64,000 bases of DNA from Polynucleobacter sp. AM-25C3 (GTDB taxonomy: Bacteria; Pseudomonadota; Gammaproteobacteria; Burkholderiales; Burkholderiaceae), in contig NZ_JACVOS010000002.1 in the NCBI RefSeq assembly GCF_018882335.1, positions 143,983 through 207,982 on the forward strand, written 5' to 3'. Of this stretch, positions 39,062 through 48,951 are shown piece by piece; the first letter of the stretch is position 1, and every line of letters starts with the position of its first letter. Position numbers and translations under genes: made by a program. The notes under the pieces were generated by a model. The model was not told where the DNA came from. It worked only from the letters and a program-made list of their open reading frames with translations, and searched no databases.

Positions 39062-39859
39062 ATGTCAAAAATTACCGCACTCTTTAACGACTTAAAAGCT
39101 TCTGGTAAGAAAGGGTTAATTCCTTTTATTACTGCTGGCGATCCTGCGCCTGGATTAACTGTAGAGTTGATGCATGCCTTGGTTCGTGGTGGTGCTAACG
39201 TGATTGAGCTAGGCGTTCCCTTCTCAGATCCGATGGCCGATGGTCCAGTCATTCAGCGCTCCTCTGAACGAGCTCTATCTCAAGGCGTTACTTTGCACGG
39301 CTGCCTAGAAATGGTGAAAGAGTTTCGGAAAAGCGATGCCAATACTCCCGTAGTTTTAATGGGCTATGCCAATCCTGTTGAGCAGATGGGCGCAGAACGC
39401 TTTGCAACTGAAGCCAAAGCTGCTGGTGTAGATGGAGTGTTGATTGTGGATTACCCGCCAGAAGAGTGCGTTGATTTTGCTGCTCGTATGCGGGTTGCTG
39501 GAGTTGACCCGATTTTTTTATTGGCACCGACTTCATCACCAGAACGCATAAAAGAAGCCGCCAAAATAGCTTCTGGTTATATCTATTACGTATCGATGCG
39601 GGGGGTTACTGGGGCATCTCACCTCAATACCCAGGATGTGGCCAGCATTATTCCTAAGATCCGTGAAGCCACCCCAATCCCGATTGCCGTGGGTTTTGGC
39701 ATTAATGACGCCGAAAGTGCCCGTACGGTATCAAAAACAGCGGATGCAGTAGTGATTGGAAGTCGAATTATTCGGCTTTTGGAGGAGTCACCCCCTGGCC
39801 AAGCGGTACAATCGCTTGAAACCTTCATGCGTGAAATTCGTGTCGCTTTAGATAGTTAA
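39062..39859 (+). CDS. trpA: Tryptophan synthase alpha chain
   Basis: Cleaves indole-3-glycerol phosphate and channels indole to TrpB. The 265-residue TIM barrel has the catalytic Glu and Asp in [24 protein letters not shown], and [11 protein letters not shown]. It ends the trp genes; accD follows 22 bases later in the usual trpA-accD order. Confidence 0.97.
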   Translation: MSKITALFNDLKASGKKGLIPFITAGDPAPGLTVELMHALVRGGANVIELGVPFSDPMADGPVIQRSSERALSQGVTLHGCLEMVKEFRKSDANTPVVLMGYANPVEQMGAERFATEAKAAGVDGVLIVDYPPEECVDFAARMRVAGVDPIFLLAPTSSPERIKEAAKIASGYIYYVSMRGVTGASHLNTQDVASIIPKIREATPIPIAVGFGINDAESARTVSKTADAVVIGSRIIRLLEESPPGQAVQSLETFMREIRVALDS

Positions 39860-39881
39860 TGCACTGGATAGTTAAAAACTG

Positions 39882-40769
39882 ATGAGCTGGATCGATAAAT
39901 TACTACCTCCCCAAATCCAACATACGGATCCTGCGAATCGCAAGTCTGTTCCTGAGGGTCTTTGGGTTAAGTGTCCTAGCTGTGAAACCGTGCTTTACAG
40001 CACTGATATCGAAGCCAATCTTTCTGTTTGCCCCAAATGTAGTCATCACATGCGGATTGGTGCCCGTCAGCGACTCGATAGCCTCTTGGACCCTAAAGGC
40101 CGCTATGAAATTGGTGCAGATATTTACCCAATTGACCCACTCAAATTTAAAGATTCAAAAAAGTACCCTGATCGCCTGAAAGAGGCGAGCGATGCATCCG
40201 GCGAATCCGAGGCTATGATTGTGATGGGCGGCAAGATTGAAAGTATTCCTGCTGTTGTGGCTTGTTTTGAATTCCAATATATGGGCGGCTCCATGGGCTC
40301 CGTTGTTGGTGAGCGTTTTGCACGCGGTGTTCAAGATGCCATTGCAAGAAAATGTGCATTCATTTGCGTTACCGCTACTGGCGGTGCTCGTATGCAAGAG
40401 AGTTTGCTATCCCTTTTCCAAATGGCAAAAACCAACTCCATGTTGACCTTGCTCTCTAAAAAAGGTTTGCCATACATCAGCGTTTTAACTGATCCAACCA
40501 TGGGCGGGATTTCTGCTAGCTTTGCCTTTATGGGTGATGTTGTGATGGCTGAGCCTAAGGCCTTGATTGGTTTTGCTGGTCCTCGAGTTATTGAACAGAC
40601 TGTGCGTGAAAAATTACCTGAAGGTTTTCAGCGTTCTGAATTTTTGATGCAAAAAGGCGGTCTTGACATGATTGTTGATCGTCGCCAAATGCGTGGTGAG
40701 ATAGCCCGTTTGTTAGCCTTGCTCCAACAGCTTCCAGAGCCTGCGATTGCGGGTAGCGCAGCTGTATAA
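39882..40769 (+). CDS. accD: Acetyl-CoA carboxylase carboxyltransferase subunit beta
   Basis: Transfers carboxyl from biotin to acetyl-CoA together with AccA. The 295-residue subunit has the N-terminal zinc ribbon (C31, C34, C50, C53) and the crotonase-like core with [25 protein letters not shown] and [15 protein letters not shown]. Placed between trpA and folC as in many proteobacteria. Confidence 0.97.
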   Translation: MSWIDKLLPPQIQHTDPANRKSVPEGLWVKCPSCETVLYSTDIEANLSVCPKCSHHMRIGARQRLDSLLDPKGRYEIGADIYPIDPLKFKDSKKYPDRLKEASDASGESEAMIVMGGKIESIPAVVACFEFQYMGGSMGSVVGERFARGVQDAIARKCAFICVTATGGARMQESLLSLFQMAKTNSMLTLLSKKGLPYISVLTDPTMGGISASFAFMGDVVMAEPKALIGFAGPRVIEQTVREKLPEGFQRSEFLMQKGGLDMIVDRRQMRGEIARLLALLQQLPEPAIAGSAAV

Positions 40770-40774
40770 AGCGC

Positions 40775-42100
40775 TTGAGCACAGCACACCAAGCCCCCAT
40801 CCTTTTTACTAGCCTACCGGCTTGGCTTAGTCACCTCGAAACGACTCACCCTGTCGGCATCGATATGGGTCTTGACCGGATCAATCGGGTTAAAGCGGCT
40901 TTAGGTCTTTATTTTGATTGCCCTGTAATAACGGTTGCCGGCACGAATGGCAAAGGTTCAACCTGCGCTTATCTCGAAAGTATTTTGCTGGCATCGGGTT
41001 ACAAGGTGGGTTGTCATATGTCGCCACATCTGTTGTCTTTCAATGAGCGCGCTCGCGTCAATGGTGAAGAGGTAAAAGACGCTCTATTGCTAGAACATTT
41101 CTCCGCTGTAGAAAAGGCGCGTGTCAGCTTGGTTGATGCGCCAACCTTAACTTATTTTGAATTCACCACCTTAGCAATCATTCACCTATTTTCCAAAGCA
41201 AATTTAGATGCCGTTGTTCTAGAGGTAGGTATGGGTGGACGCTTAGATGCTGTCAATATTGTTGATGCTGATTGTGCGATTGTCACGAGTATCGATATTG
41301 ACCATGCGGATTTCTTAGGCGCTACACGTGAAGCTATTGGATTGGAAAAAGCAGGCATTTTCCGTGCAGGCGCAATTGCCGTTTGTGGCGACCCTGTGCC
41401 ACCACAATCTTTAATTGATTACGCTGAAAAACTAGGTTGTGATTTATGGCTTCAAGGGCGGGACTATAACTTTCAAGGTGATAAGCAGCAGTGGGGCTGG
41501 GCAGGGCGTCAAAAACGCTTCAGTGGCTTAGGTTATCCCGCACTGCGTGGCGCTAACCAGATCCTAAATGCCTCCGCTGTTATTGCTGCTTTAATGGCCT
41601 TGCATCAACGCTTGCCGGTGAGTGCTCAAGATATACGTAATGGCTTTGCCTTGGTAGAGTTGCCTGGACGCTTCCAGGTGCTTCCGGGTCAACCTACCGT
41701 GGTTCTAGATGTTGCTCACAACCCACATGCTGCCGCGACTCTTGGCCAAGGCCTGGATAAGATGGGCTACCACCCCTATACCTATGCCGTTTTTGGTGCC
41801 ATGGCAGATAAAGATATTGCTGGGGTCATTAAGCCCTTGCTAAGCATTGTGGACTTCTGGTTTTGCACGGATTTACCCACCCCAAGGGCCGCTACTGCCC
41901 AGGCTTTATCCGAGAAGCTGGTGGAGCTGGGCGTAGCTGTTAAAAATGGCGAGGACGGTGGCATTGAATGCTTCTCAGATCCTGCTGCAGCGTATCAAAA
42001 AGCCCTTTCTAAAGCGGGTGAGGGTGATAGAATTGTCACCTTCGGATCCTTCTATACCGTTGCCGGAGTAATGGCATATCGAAATAACCAGGCGCATTGA
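40775..42100 (+). CDS. folC: Bifunctional folylpolyglutamate synthase/dihydrofolate synthase
   Basis: Adds glutamate to dihydropteroate and to folates. The 441-residue Mur-ligase-like protein has P-loop GTNGKGS at 56-62, LSFNERARVNGE, EVGMGGRLDAVNIVDAD and the C-terminal DVAHNPHAA. The start is a TTG at 40775, five bases after accD: family alignment needs LPAWLSHLETTHP upstream of the first internal ATG, and no ATG lies earlier in frame. Confidence 0.93.
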   Translation: MSTAHQAPILFTSLPAWLSHLETTHPVGIDMGLDRINRVKAALGLYFDCPVITVAGTNGKGSTCAYLESILLASGYKVGCHMSPHLLSFNERARVNGEEVKDALLLEHFSAVEKARVSLVDAPTLTYFEFTTLAIIHLFSKANLDAVVLEVGMGGRLDAVNIVDADCAIVTSIDIDHADFLGATREAIGLEKAGIFRAGAIAVCGDPVPPQSLIDYAEKLGCDLWLQGRDYNFQGDKQQWGWAGRQKRFSGLGYPALRGANQILNASAVIAALMALHQRLPVSAQDIRNGFALVELPGRFQVLPGQPTVVLDVAHNPHAAATLGQGLDKMGYHPYTYAVFGAMADKDIAGVIKPLLSIVDFWFCTDLPTPRAATAQALSEKLVELGVAVKNGEDGGIECFSDPAAAYQKALSKAGEGDRIVTFGSFYTVAGVMAYRNNQAH

Positions 42101-42103
42101 TCC

Positions 42104-42874
42104 ATGATTCGTTTACCGAAGCTTTTTAAGCGAAACCCTGAGACTGAAGACCTCGATCGAGGTTCAGCAAGGGGTCGTCGTACCGTCAATAAATTAGCCC
42201 CCCGTAGCTTTCAACGTGCTCAAGAGAGTGAAGAACTTGCTCTGACTGAAGATCCTGAGCAGCAACGTGCACGCCATCGTCTGATTGGTGCAGCTGTATT
42301 GGTGTTGATTGCAGTAGTGGGGCTTCCACGAATTTTGGATAACAAGCCAAAATCTGTGAATAACGATATCGCTGTAAATATCGTCACTAGCCTTCCTACG
42401 CCAACCGCTGTTCTGCCTTTGGTTGAGGAGAAGATCAAGCCTGTAGTAGATGCGCCTACACAGGAAAAAGAAGTTGCCCCAAGTAAGGAGGCAGTTGTTA
42501 CCCCAGCGCCTGAGGTCAAATCGGCTCCTGTAGCAAATAAAACAAGCTCTATTGGATTAGCTGCTGGAGAGGAAGTAGTTGCTACTCCAAACTCAAAATC
42601 GAAGACAGAAGAGCTTCCCAAAAAAGCTGGTCCCGGTAAGTACGTCATTCAGATTGGTGCTTTTGCATCAGAAGAGCGTGCTAAGGGTTGGATTACCAAA
42701 ATGAAGGATCAAAAGATCCCGAACTACGTGCTTAATAAAACCGGTACGGACGGCACTAAGCTCTTCGTCTTAAGAGCGGGACCATTTGCCGATAAAGAAT
42801 CGGCGGAGGCTGCCGAGAAAAAGGTGAAGGCCATGGGTCTTTCTCCAAGACTGGTTGAGGTTGGAGCGCCTTAA
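42104..42874 (+). CDS. dedD: SPOR-domain cell-division protein, DedD-like
   Basis: SPOR proteins bind denuded glycan strands at the septum. The 256-residue protein has a basic cytoplasmic N-terminus (1-60), one membrane helix (about 62-80, GAAVLVLIAVVGLPRIL), a Pro/Val/Lys-rich periplasmic linker (about 90-175) and a C-terminal SPOR domain (about 177-256: GKYVIQIGAFASEERAKGW, FVLRAGPFADKESAE). Context folC-dedD-cvpA-purF matches E. coli exactly, supporting the name. It shares one base or so with cvpA. Confidence 0.88.
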   Translation: MIRLPKLFKRNPETEDLDRGSARGRRTVNKLAPRSFQRAQESEELALTEDPEQQRARHRLIGAAVLVLIAVVGLPRILDNKPKSVNNDIAVNIVTSLPTPTAVLPLVEEKIKPVVDAPTQEKEVAPSKEAVVTPAPEVKSAPVANKTSSIGLAAGEEVVATPNSKSKTEELPKKAGPGKYVIQIGAFASEERAKGWITKMKDQKIPNYVLNKTGTDGTKLFVLRAGPFADKESAEAAEKKVKAMGLSPRLVEVGAP

Positions 42875-43440
42875 TGGAATATTTATCCACCCTGAAATTA
42901 ACTACGGTGGATTACTTCACCCTAGTAGTCTTGTTGGTGTCTGCCTTGGTTGGAATTTCACGGGGCTTATTTAAAGAAGTATTGGCGCTTGCATCTTGGT
43001 TCGTAGCTGCTTGGGTCGCCTACCATTACACCAACTACCTTTCTGTGGAATGGCTATCTACCTTTCACATGGATGAACTCTTGAGTTTAGGTGTGAGCTT
43101 TCTCATTCTATTTATCTTGGCCTTGATTGTTTGTGGGCTGGTCGGTAACCTCATTCAAAAAATTATTTTGTCTGCTGGTTTGAGCATGACCGACCGCTTT
43201 CTAGGCCTTGTGTTTGGTTTGGCTCGCGGTGTTTTAGTGGTAGTGGTGATGGCCACCTTAGCGGCATTAACTCCGATTCCCCAGAGTGTTGCCTGGCAAA
43301 AAGCAATCACACGCCCAGCTATCGACATGGCAACTGGTTTAATTAAAAATTGGCTACCAGCTGATTGGGCAAAACAATTAGGCGATACATTACCTAAAAT
43401 TACACCCACCGTAACACCTTCATTAACAATAGGGATCTAG
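42874..43440 (+). CDS. cvpA: CvpA family inner-membrane protein
   Basis: A 188-residue protein with four membrane helices (TVDYFTLVVLLVSALVGISR, LGVSFLILFILALIVCGLVG and so on). CvpA is needed for colicin V production in E. coli and for envelope homeostasis; the biochemical role is unclear. The ATG overlaps the dedD stop (TAATG). It is followed by purF four bases after the stop. Confidence 0.9.
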   Translation: MEYLSTLKLTTVDYFTLVVLLVSALVGISRGLFKEVLALASWFVAAWVAYHYTNYLSVEWLSTFHMDELLSLGVSFLILFILALIVCGLVGNLIQKIILSAGLSMTDRFLGLVFGLARGVLVVVVMATLAALTPIPQSVAWQKAITRPAIDMATGLIKNWLPADWAKQLGDTLPKITPTVTPSLTIGI

Positions 43441-43444
43441 GCTT

Positions 43445-44983
43445 ATGTGCGGCGTCGTTGGAACAGTTTCCCACTCCCCAGTTAATCAACTGATATATGA
43501 CGCTTTGTTGCTTTTGCAACACCGCGGTCAAGATGCAGCAGGCATGGCTACGATGAATGGAAATTCATTCACGATGCACAAAGCCAATGGTTTAGTACGA
43601 GATGTATTTAGAACTCGGAATATGCGCAGCTTGTTGGGTAATGCTGGCATTGGTCAGGTTCGCTACCCAACTGCTGGCTCTGCTAGTAGTGAGGAAGAAG
43701 CTCAACCGTTTTATGTCAGCGCGCCTTACGGAATTATTTTGGCGCATAACGGCAATCTCACTAATGCACCAAGCTTACGAGTTGAAATGGCATATCGCGA
43801 TCGTCGCCATATCAACACTAACTCCGATACAGAAGTGCTGCTCAATGTATTGGCTGATGAATTACAAAAAGAAACCAACAGCGCCGCTTTGGATGAGAGT
43901 GCGATGTTTAACGCCGTTACTCAAGTAACTAAGCGCGTTAAAGGTTCTTATGCGGTGGTATCTTTGATTGCTGGATATGGCTTATTAGCCTTCCGTGATC
44001 CATTCGGAATTCGCCCTTTATGTATTGGCCGTATTGATACACCGAAGGGCCCTGAATGGATGATTGCCTCAGAGTCTGTTGCGCTTGATGGCTTAGGTTT
44101 TACTTTTGTTCGTGACGTTAATCCGGGCGAAGCAATTTATATCGATTTGGATGGTAATTTCTATTCACGTCAATGCGTAGCAGATGCTGTACTCACGCCT
44201 TGTATTTTTGAGTACGTTTACATGGCTCGTCCAGACTCCACGATTGATGGTGTCACGGTTTACAACGTACGCATGCGTATGGGTGATTACCTTGCGGAAA
44301 AGATTCGCAAAGAAACCATTCCTGGCGAGATCGATGTAGTCATGCCGATTCCAGACTCTAGTCGTCCAGCCGCAATGCAAGTGGCAAAACGTTTGGGCGT
44401 TGATTATCGAGAAGGTTTCTTTAAGAACCGTTATATCGGTAGAACTTTCATCATGCCGGGTCAAGCAGTTCGCAAGAAATCCGTGCGTCAAAAACTCAAT
44501 GCAATGCGTATTGAGTTCAAAGATAAGACAGTGTTGATTGTGGATGACTCCATTGTTCGTGGAACCACTTCATTTGAGATTGTGCAAATGGCTCGTGAGT
44601 CTGGTGCCAAGAAGGTCATTTTCGCTTCAGCAGCGCCTCCTGTGCGCTTCCCGAATGTCTATGGTATCGATATGCCAACCCGCAGTGAGTTAGTTGCCTA
44701 TGGCCGTACTGATGAAGAAATTAATAAGATGATTGGTGCAGACCAGTTGATCTATCAAAGCGTTGAGGATATGAAACAGGCTGTTAAGGATATCAATCCC
44801 AATATCCAACACTTTGAAGCTTCTTGTTTCGATGGTTGCTATGTCACCGGCGATATTAATGAGTCCTATCTAGATGCCTTAGAGGCGGCTCGTAATACCT
44901 CTGAAGCAAAGGCAGACCGCCAACGTGATTCGAGCGACTTTGCCCGTTCACAGCTCCACTTGCATTTGGCTACCGAAGACTAA
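43445..44983 (+). CDS. purF: Amidophosphoribosyltransferase
   Basis: First committed step of purine synthesis: PRPP plus glutamine gives phosphoribosylamine. MCGVVG places the nucleophile at Cys2 with no propeptide, as in E. coli. The N-terminal Ntn domain has LLLQHRGQDAAG and HNGNLTN; the C-terminal phosphoribosyltransferase domain has VLIVDDSIVRGTTS. Length is 512 residues. Ends the truA-to-purF run, with a terminator hairpin after it. Confidence 0.97.
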   Translation: MCGVVGTVSHSPVNQLIYDALLLLQHRGQDAAGMATMNGNSFTMHKANGLVRDVFRTRNMRSLLGNAGIGQVRYPTAGSASSEEEAQPFYVSAPYGIILAHNGNLTNAPSLRVEMAYRDRRHINTNSDTEVLLNVLADELQKETNSAALDESAMFNAVTQVTKRVKGSYAVVSLIAGYGLLAFRDPFGIRPLCIGRIDTPKGPEWMIASESVALDGLGFTFVRDVNPGEAIYIDLDGNFYSRQCVADAVLTPCIFEYVYMARPDSTIDGVTVYNVRMRMGDYLAEKIRKETIPGEIDVVMPIPDSSRPAAMQVAKRLGVDYREGFFKNRYIGRTFIMPGQAVRKKSVRQKLNAMRIEFKDKTVLIVDDSIVRGTTSFEIVQMARESGAKKVIFASAAPPVRFPNVYGIDMPTRSELVAYGRTDEEINKMIGADQLIYQSVEDMKQAVKDINPNIQHFEASCFDGCYVTGDINESYLDALEAARNTSEAKADRQRDSSDFARSQLHLHLATED

Positions 44984-44999
44984 AAACAACGATCAAGTT

Positions 45000-45030
45000 C
45001 CTCAGGCGCTCCCGTCTGAGGCATTTCTTC
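45000..45030 (+). terminator. Likely Rho-independent terminator after purF
   Basis: CCTCAG (45000-45005) and CTGAGG (45016-45021) form a stem with extra pairing of ACGGGAG-like loop bases, followed by a moderately T-rich CATTTCTTC. The tail is weaker than usual, so read-through into metZ is possible. Confidence 0.6.
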
Positions 45031-45052
45031 AATTCGGTGTCAAAATAGCGGT

Positions 45053-46261
45053 ATGAAGAGCAAAACTACTCGCCAAAAACCTGATTTTTCAAAGCTTGCG
45101 CTTGAAACCCTAGCGGTTCGCGCAGGCACACGTCGCACCGCTGAATACCAAGAGCACTCCGAGGCCATGTTCCTGACCTCCAGTTTTTGCTTTGATAGCG
45201 CTGAGCTAGCAGCAGATGGCTTTGCACATGCAGATCAAGGCTTTATCTATTCTCGTTTTACCAATCCTACGGTTAGCATGTTTCAGGATCGCCTTGCCGC
45301 ACTAGAAGGCGGAGAGGCCTGCATTGCAACTTCTTCTGGCATGGCTGCTATTTTGACAATGGCAATGTCCCACCTTCAGGCAGGCGACCATGTGGTTTGC
45401 TCTCGTTCTGTTTTTGGTGCAACGATCCAATTGTTTAGCAATATTTTAGGGCGGTTTGGGATTACAACTACTTACGTAGATTTATCTAATACCAAGGCAT
45501 GGCAGGATGCCGTCCAAGCAAATACCAAACTGTTTTATTTGGAAACGCCATCCAATCCCTTAACAGAGATTGCAGACATCAAAGCCATCTCTAAAATCGC
45601 CAAGAAAGCGAAAGCACTCTTTGCGGTAGATAACTGTTTCTGCACTCCAGCTTTGCAAAGACCACTGTCGCTGGGTGCTGATGTCGTAATTCATTCAGCT
45701 ACCAAGTATCTAGACGGTCAGGGTCGCGTTGTTGGTGGGGCAATTGTGGGTAGCAATGATTTCATCATGGGTAAAGTATTTCCCTATGTACGAACCGCTG
45801 GACCAACACTGTCAGCATTCAATGCCTGGGTATTTCTCAAGGGTTTAGAAACGCTTGAGTTGCGTATGAAGCAACAGAGCCAAAATGCTTTGGCAATCGC
45901 CCAATGGTTAGAAAAACAGCCTGGCATTGAGCGTGTTTATCATCCGGGATTAAAGTCCCATCCTCAACATGCTTTGGCTAAGCGCCAACAAAAAGCAGGT
46001 GGAGCAATTGTGTCTTTCGCGCTCAAGGGCGGTAAGAGGGCGGCATTCAAACTCATCAATCAAACCAAGCTTTGCTCTATTACTGCAAACCTTGGAGACA
46101 CTCGTACGACCATTACCCATCCAGCAACAACTACGCATTGCCGAGTAAGCCCTGAAGTTCGCAAGGCTGCCGGCATAACAGACGGATTGGTACGCATTGC
46201 CGTTGGCCTTGAAAATATCAATGATTTGAAGAGCGATCTCATTGGGGGACTCAAAAAATAA
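45053..46261 (+). CDS. metZ: O-succinylhomoserine sulfhydrylase
   Basis: Direct sulfhydrylation of O-succinylhomoserine with sulfide to homocysteine for methionine. The 402-residue Cys/Met-metabolism PLP enzyme has SSGMAAIL, YLETPSNPLTEI, the PLP lysine in HSATKYLDGQGRVVGG and C-terminal HPATTTHCRVSPE. The family also includes MetB and MetC; purF-metZ adjacency is characteristic of MetZ in betaproteobacteria and Pseudomonas. Upstream spacer of 69 bases holds only the purF terminator. Confidence 0.93.
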   Translation: MKSKTTRQKPDFSKLALETLAVRAGTRRTAEYQEHSEAMFLTSSFCFDSAELAADGFAHADQGFIYSRFTNPTVSMFQDRLAALEGGEACIATSSGMAAILTMAMSHLQAGDHVVCSRSVFGATIQLFSNILGRFGITTTYVDLSNTKAWQDAVQANTKLFYLETPSNPLTEIADIKAISKIAKKAKALFAVDNCFCTPALQRPLSLGADVVIHSATKYLDGQGRVVGGAIVGSNDFIMGKVFPYVRTAGPTLSAFNAWVFLKGLETLELRMKQQSQNALAIAQWLEKQPGIERVYHPGLKSHPQHALAKRQQKAGGAIVSFALKGGKRAAFKLINQTKLCSITANLGDTRTTITHPATTTHCRVSPEVRKAAGITDGLVRIAVGLENINDLKSDLIGGLKK

Positions 46262-46283
46262 TCAAGTCCATCAAGACAGATTA

Positions 46284-46907
46284 ATGAGTTTTTCTGATGC
46301 CACTCAATTCTGGAATGAGCGCTTCGACAAAGAAGAGTTCATCTTCGGTAAAGAGCCAAATGAATATTTGGTTGAGCAAACAGCCCAATATTTGAAGTCA
46401 GGGCATTCTGTACTTTGTATTGCCGATGGTGAAGGGCGCAATGGCGTCTGGCTTGCAAAGCAAGGCATGCAGGTCACCGGCTTTGATGTCTCTGATATAG
46501 CACTGATGAAGGCAAACCAGTTTGCCAAAGAGAGCAATGTCGACATTCTATATAGCCTTTGCGATACCGATGGATTTGATTGGCAGGCCAACTCATATGA
46601 TGCGGTGATTGGAATCTTCATTCAATTTTCAGATCCAGTTATGCGCGCCAGAATATTCAAGCAAGTGCATCAAACTCTTAAACCAGGCGGTATCTTCATT
46701 CTTCAAGGCTATACCCCAAAGCAGTTGGAATATAAAACCGGTGGCCCTTCATTGATTGAGCATCTCTACACTGAAGAGATGATTCGTGACCTTAGCCGGG
46801 AATTTGAAATTCTGAATCTCGCATGCTATGAAAAAGAATTATCTGAGGGGGCTAGGCATACAGGAATGTCGGCATTGCTTGGAATGGTAGCTAAAAAGAG
46901 CGCATGA
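46284..46907 (+). CDS. Class I SAM-dependent methyltransferase
   Basis: A 207-residue soluble methyltransferase with motif I VLCIADGEGRNGVWLAKQG (SAM-binding), the acidic motif II residue in VTGFDVSD, and a post-motif segment LKPGGIFILQGYTPKQL. The N-terminal WNERFDKEEFIFGKEPNEYL resembles the TehB/thiopurine-type group, which suggests a small-molecule substrate. ATG 46284 is used; the frame is open further upstream into metZ. It is convergent with the ubiA-like gene. Confidence 0.85.
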   Translation: MSFSDATQFWNERFDKEEFIFGKEPNEYLVEQTAQYLKSGHSVLCIADGEGRNGVWLAKQGMQVTGFDVSDIALMKANQFAKESNVDILYSLCDTDGFDWQANSYDAVIGIFIQFSDPVMRARIFKQVHQTLKPGGIFILQGYTPKQLEYKTGGPSLIEHLYTEEMIRDLSREFEILNLACYEKELSEGARHTGMSALLGMVAKKSA

Positions 46908-46911
46908 AAAC

Positions 46912-47808
46912 TCAAATTATGCTTATGCAAAATAAAACTGTATAAGCATGAGCGGCTATTAGATTAAGTAATAACGCTGATTTCAGTCTCCCCCTATCAG
47001 AGTAGTGACTTTGAAGTAAATAAGCGCAGTAAATAAAGGCTGGTAAGACGGCTATAGTGACAAGACTCCTGCTTGGGATGTCATTGGTAGCGATACTTAC
47101 TATTTGCAAAGTATATGCCGCAGTAAAAATGCCAACATACCAAATCCAGATATTTTGAACGCCGCACTTTGCGGCAAGAGTCATTTTCCCTGCTAATGTA
47201 TCTGCACGAATATCGGGGACTTGATTGACTAGTAATATGTTTGACACCATGAGTCCGAATGCCATCCCCGATGGGATTGCCTCATATGCTAAGCGTGATC
47301 TCTCAAGTGTCGCAAATCCAATAACCAGCATTGACCAAGCGATGGCAATTGCGATTTCCCCAAGAATTCCTTTTGACATTAACTGGAGGGGTTTAGCCGA
47401 GTATGCCCAGGCCATAAATACCCCGAAAATACTGATGGGTAATAAAACCCAGCTACTCAGGTAGCAAATTAATAAGCCTAAGGCGGTTGATGTGGTGAGT
47501 AGGCATAGGGCAAAAACATAAATTATCTTTGCGCTTAAGCGTTGGTTTTGAATAAATCGACTTCCGCCGGTAAAGGGGCTGATGCGGTCTTGATTGCATT
47601 CATCGCTTCCATTCAAATGATCAAAGTAATCATTAAGCAAGTTTGCTCCAGCATGAGCAAGAATGGCTACGGCGATTCCTAGTAAGCCCATCAACCAGGT
47701 TGACGAACTAGTGCTCCCGGGAATGGAGAGGCCGAGGAAGCATCCAAGTAGAGTAATGATTAAAAAAGCGGGCCTAGTAGCTAGGAAATAGTCCTTGAGT
47801 CTATTCAT
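46912..47808 (-). CDS. UbiA/MenA-superfamily prenyltransferase
   Basis: A 298-residue integral membrane prenyltransferase with eight or nine helices and both Asp-rich motifs: NLLNDYFDHLNGSDECNQD (about 57-75) and the second loop DIRADTLAGKMTLAAKCG. The NDYFDHxxGxD form is closest to MenA (1,4-dihydroxy-2-naphthoate prenyltransferase), but no other menaquinone genes are here and the group uses ubiquinone. Substrate unknown. It lies 33 bases downstream of modC, so it is probably expressed with the molybdate transporter. Confidence 0.82.
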   Translation of the reverse strand: MNRLKDYFLATRPAFLIITLLGCFLGLSIPGSTSSSTWLMGLLGIAVAILAHAGANLLNDYFDHLNGSDECNQDRISPFTGGSRFIQNQRLSAKIIYVFALCLLTTSTALGLLICYLSSWVLLPISIFGVFMAWAYSAKPLQLMSKGILGEIAIAIAWSMLVIGFATLERSRLAYEAIPSGMAFGLMVSNILLVNQVPDIRADTLAGKMTLAAKCGVQNIWIWYVGIFTAAYTLQIVSIATNDIPSRSLVTIAVLPAFIYCAYLLQSHYSDRGRLKSALLLNLIAAHAYTVLFCISII

Positions 47809-47841
47809 TGGGCAAGGAGAGCACTGACATCGAACGCTTTC

Positions 47842-48951
47842 TCATTGGTCGATAAAGCGCCGCGGATCATTAATCGGGCGAAGCGGCATGATGTGAATTT
47901 GTTTACCATCTAATTCAATATGCATTTGGCTACCGACCTCCATACATAGTCGTTTGACCTCTGCGGAAGAGGCTTCCCATTCAAGGATATTCTCACTGTT
48001 GTTAATCCGAAGCTGAATGACTGCAATTTGTCCTAAGCTGCTAATCTTTTCAACCGTGGCGCATACGCTACTATTTGACGGATTGCTATGGACGCTTAAT
48101 CCACTTTGCGGGATTACCCAAGCAACACGCACGTTCGGCGGAATTTTTCCCTTATCGGCAACCGAGAATATATGTTCGCAACCATCCCAGCTCAATTTCC
48201 CGGAATCAAAGACTCCATGGAACATATTGCTAATTCCAACAAGTTCGGCAACTCGAGAGTTTCTGGGTTTTTGGAAGAGGGTTTGTGGCGCGGCTGTCTG
48301 CAGACCAATCCCTTGATCAATCACAGTAATTCGATCAGCCAATAGATCAGCCTCTCTTAAATCATGAGTAACTAATAGGATTGGGATATTCAAATCCTTG
48401 CGTAGATCTGCCAGTGTCTTGTAAAGATTTTGTCTTGTAGGTGCATCAATCGCAGAGAAAGGCTCATCAAGTAACAAAATTTTGGGCTTTCTTGCCAAGG
48501 CTCTGGCTAGTGCCACACGTTGTTGTTGTCCGCCCGATAATTGATGAGGCAGTCGATCAACTAAGTCTGCAATTCCCATTCTTTCTAACCACTCTTTAGC
48601 AATTAGCTTGCGCTCAGTTTTGCTGAAATCTGAATTTTGCAGCGGGATGCAGACATTTTCCAATGCGGTAAGGTGCGGAAAGAGGGCGTATTGTTGGAAT
48701 AAGAATCCACAAGAGCGTTGGGCTGCAGGAAGTGACTTGCTAACCCTTTTCATGTCGTCGCCCTCAAACCAGATTTCTGAGTCGCACTCAATTTTTCCAG
48801 AGCTAGGTTGTCGAAGGCCGGCAACCGTTCTTAAGACGGTTGTTTTACCACTCCCAGAGGGTCCCACTAAAGCATGTAGCTCGCCAGCTGCGCATTCCAG
48901 ATTGATTTGGATCGGCATTGGCGAACTTTGGCTCAGTTTGATTTTTAGCAT
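47842..48951 (-). CDS. modC: Molybdate ABC transporter ATP-binding protein
   Basis: Energises molybdate import. The 369-residue ATPase has Walker A GPSGSGKTT (30-38), Q-loop LFQQYALFPHLTALENV, signature LSGGQQQRVALARALARKP and Walker B LLLDEPFSAID. The C-terminal part (about 230-369) is of the Mop/TOBE kind found in ModC and related importers. The single-permease partner ModB distinguishes it from sulfate CysA (two permeases). It shares one base with modB (TAATG). Confidence 0.88.
   Translation of the reverse strand: MLKIKLSQSSPMPIQINLECAAGELHALVGPSGSGKTTVLRTVAGLRQPSSGKIECDSEIWFEGDDMKRVSKSLPAAQRSCGFLFQQYALFPHLTALENVCIPLQNSDFSKTERKLIAKEWLERMGIADLVDRLPHQLSGGQQQRVALARALARKPKILLLDEPFSAIDAPTRQNLYKTLADLRKDLNIPILLVTHDLREADLLADRITVIDQGIGLQTAAPQTLFQKPRNSRVAELVGISNMFHGVFDSGKLSWDGCEHIFSVADKGKIPPNVRVAWVIPQSGLSVHSNPSNSSVCATVEKISSLGQIAVIQLRINNSENILEWEASSAEVKRLCMEVGSQMHIELDGKQIHIMPLRPINDPRRFIDQ

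Noticed and set aside
44984..45052. SAM-type riboswitch ahead of metZ
   Set aside because: The gap is only 69 bases and holds one simple hairpin, which fits the purF terminator; no riboswitch core is visible.
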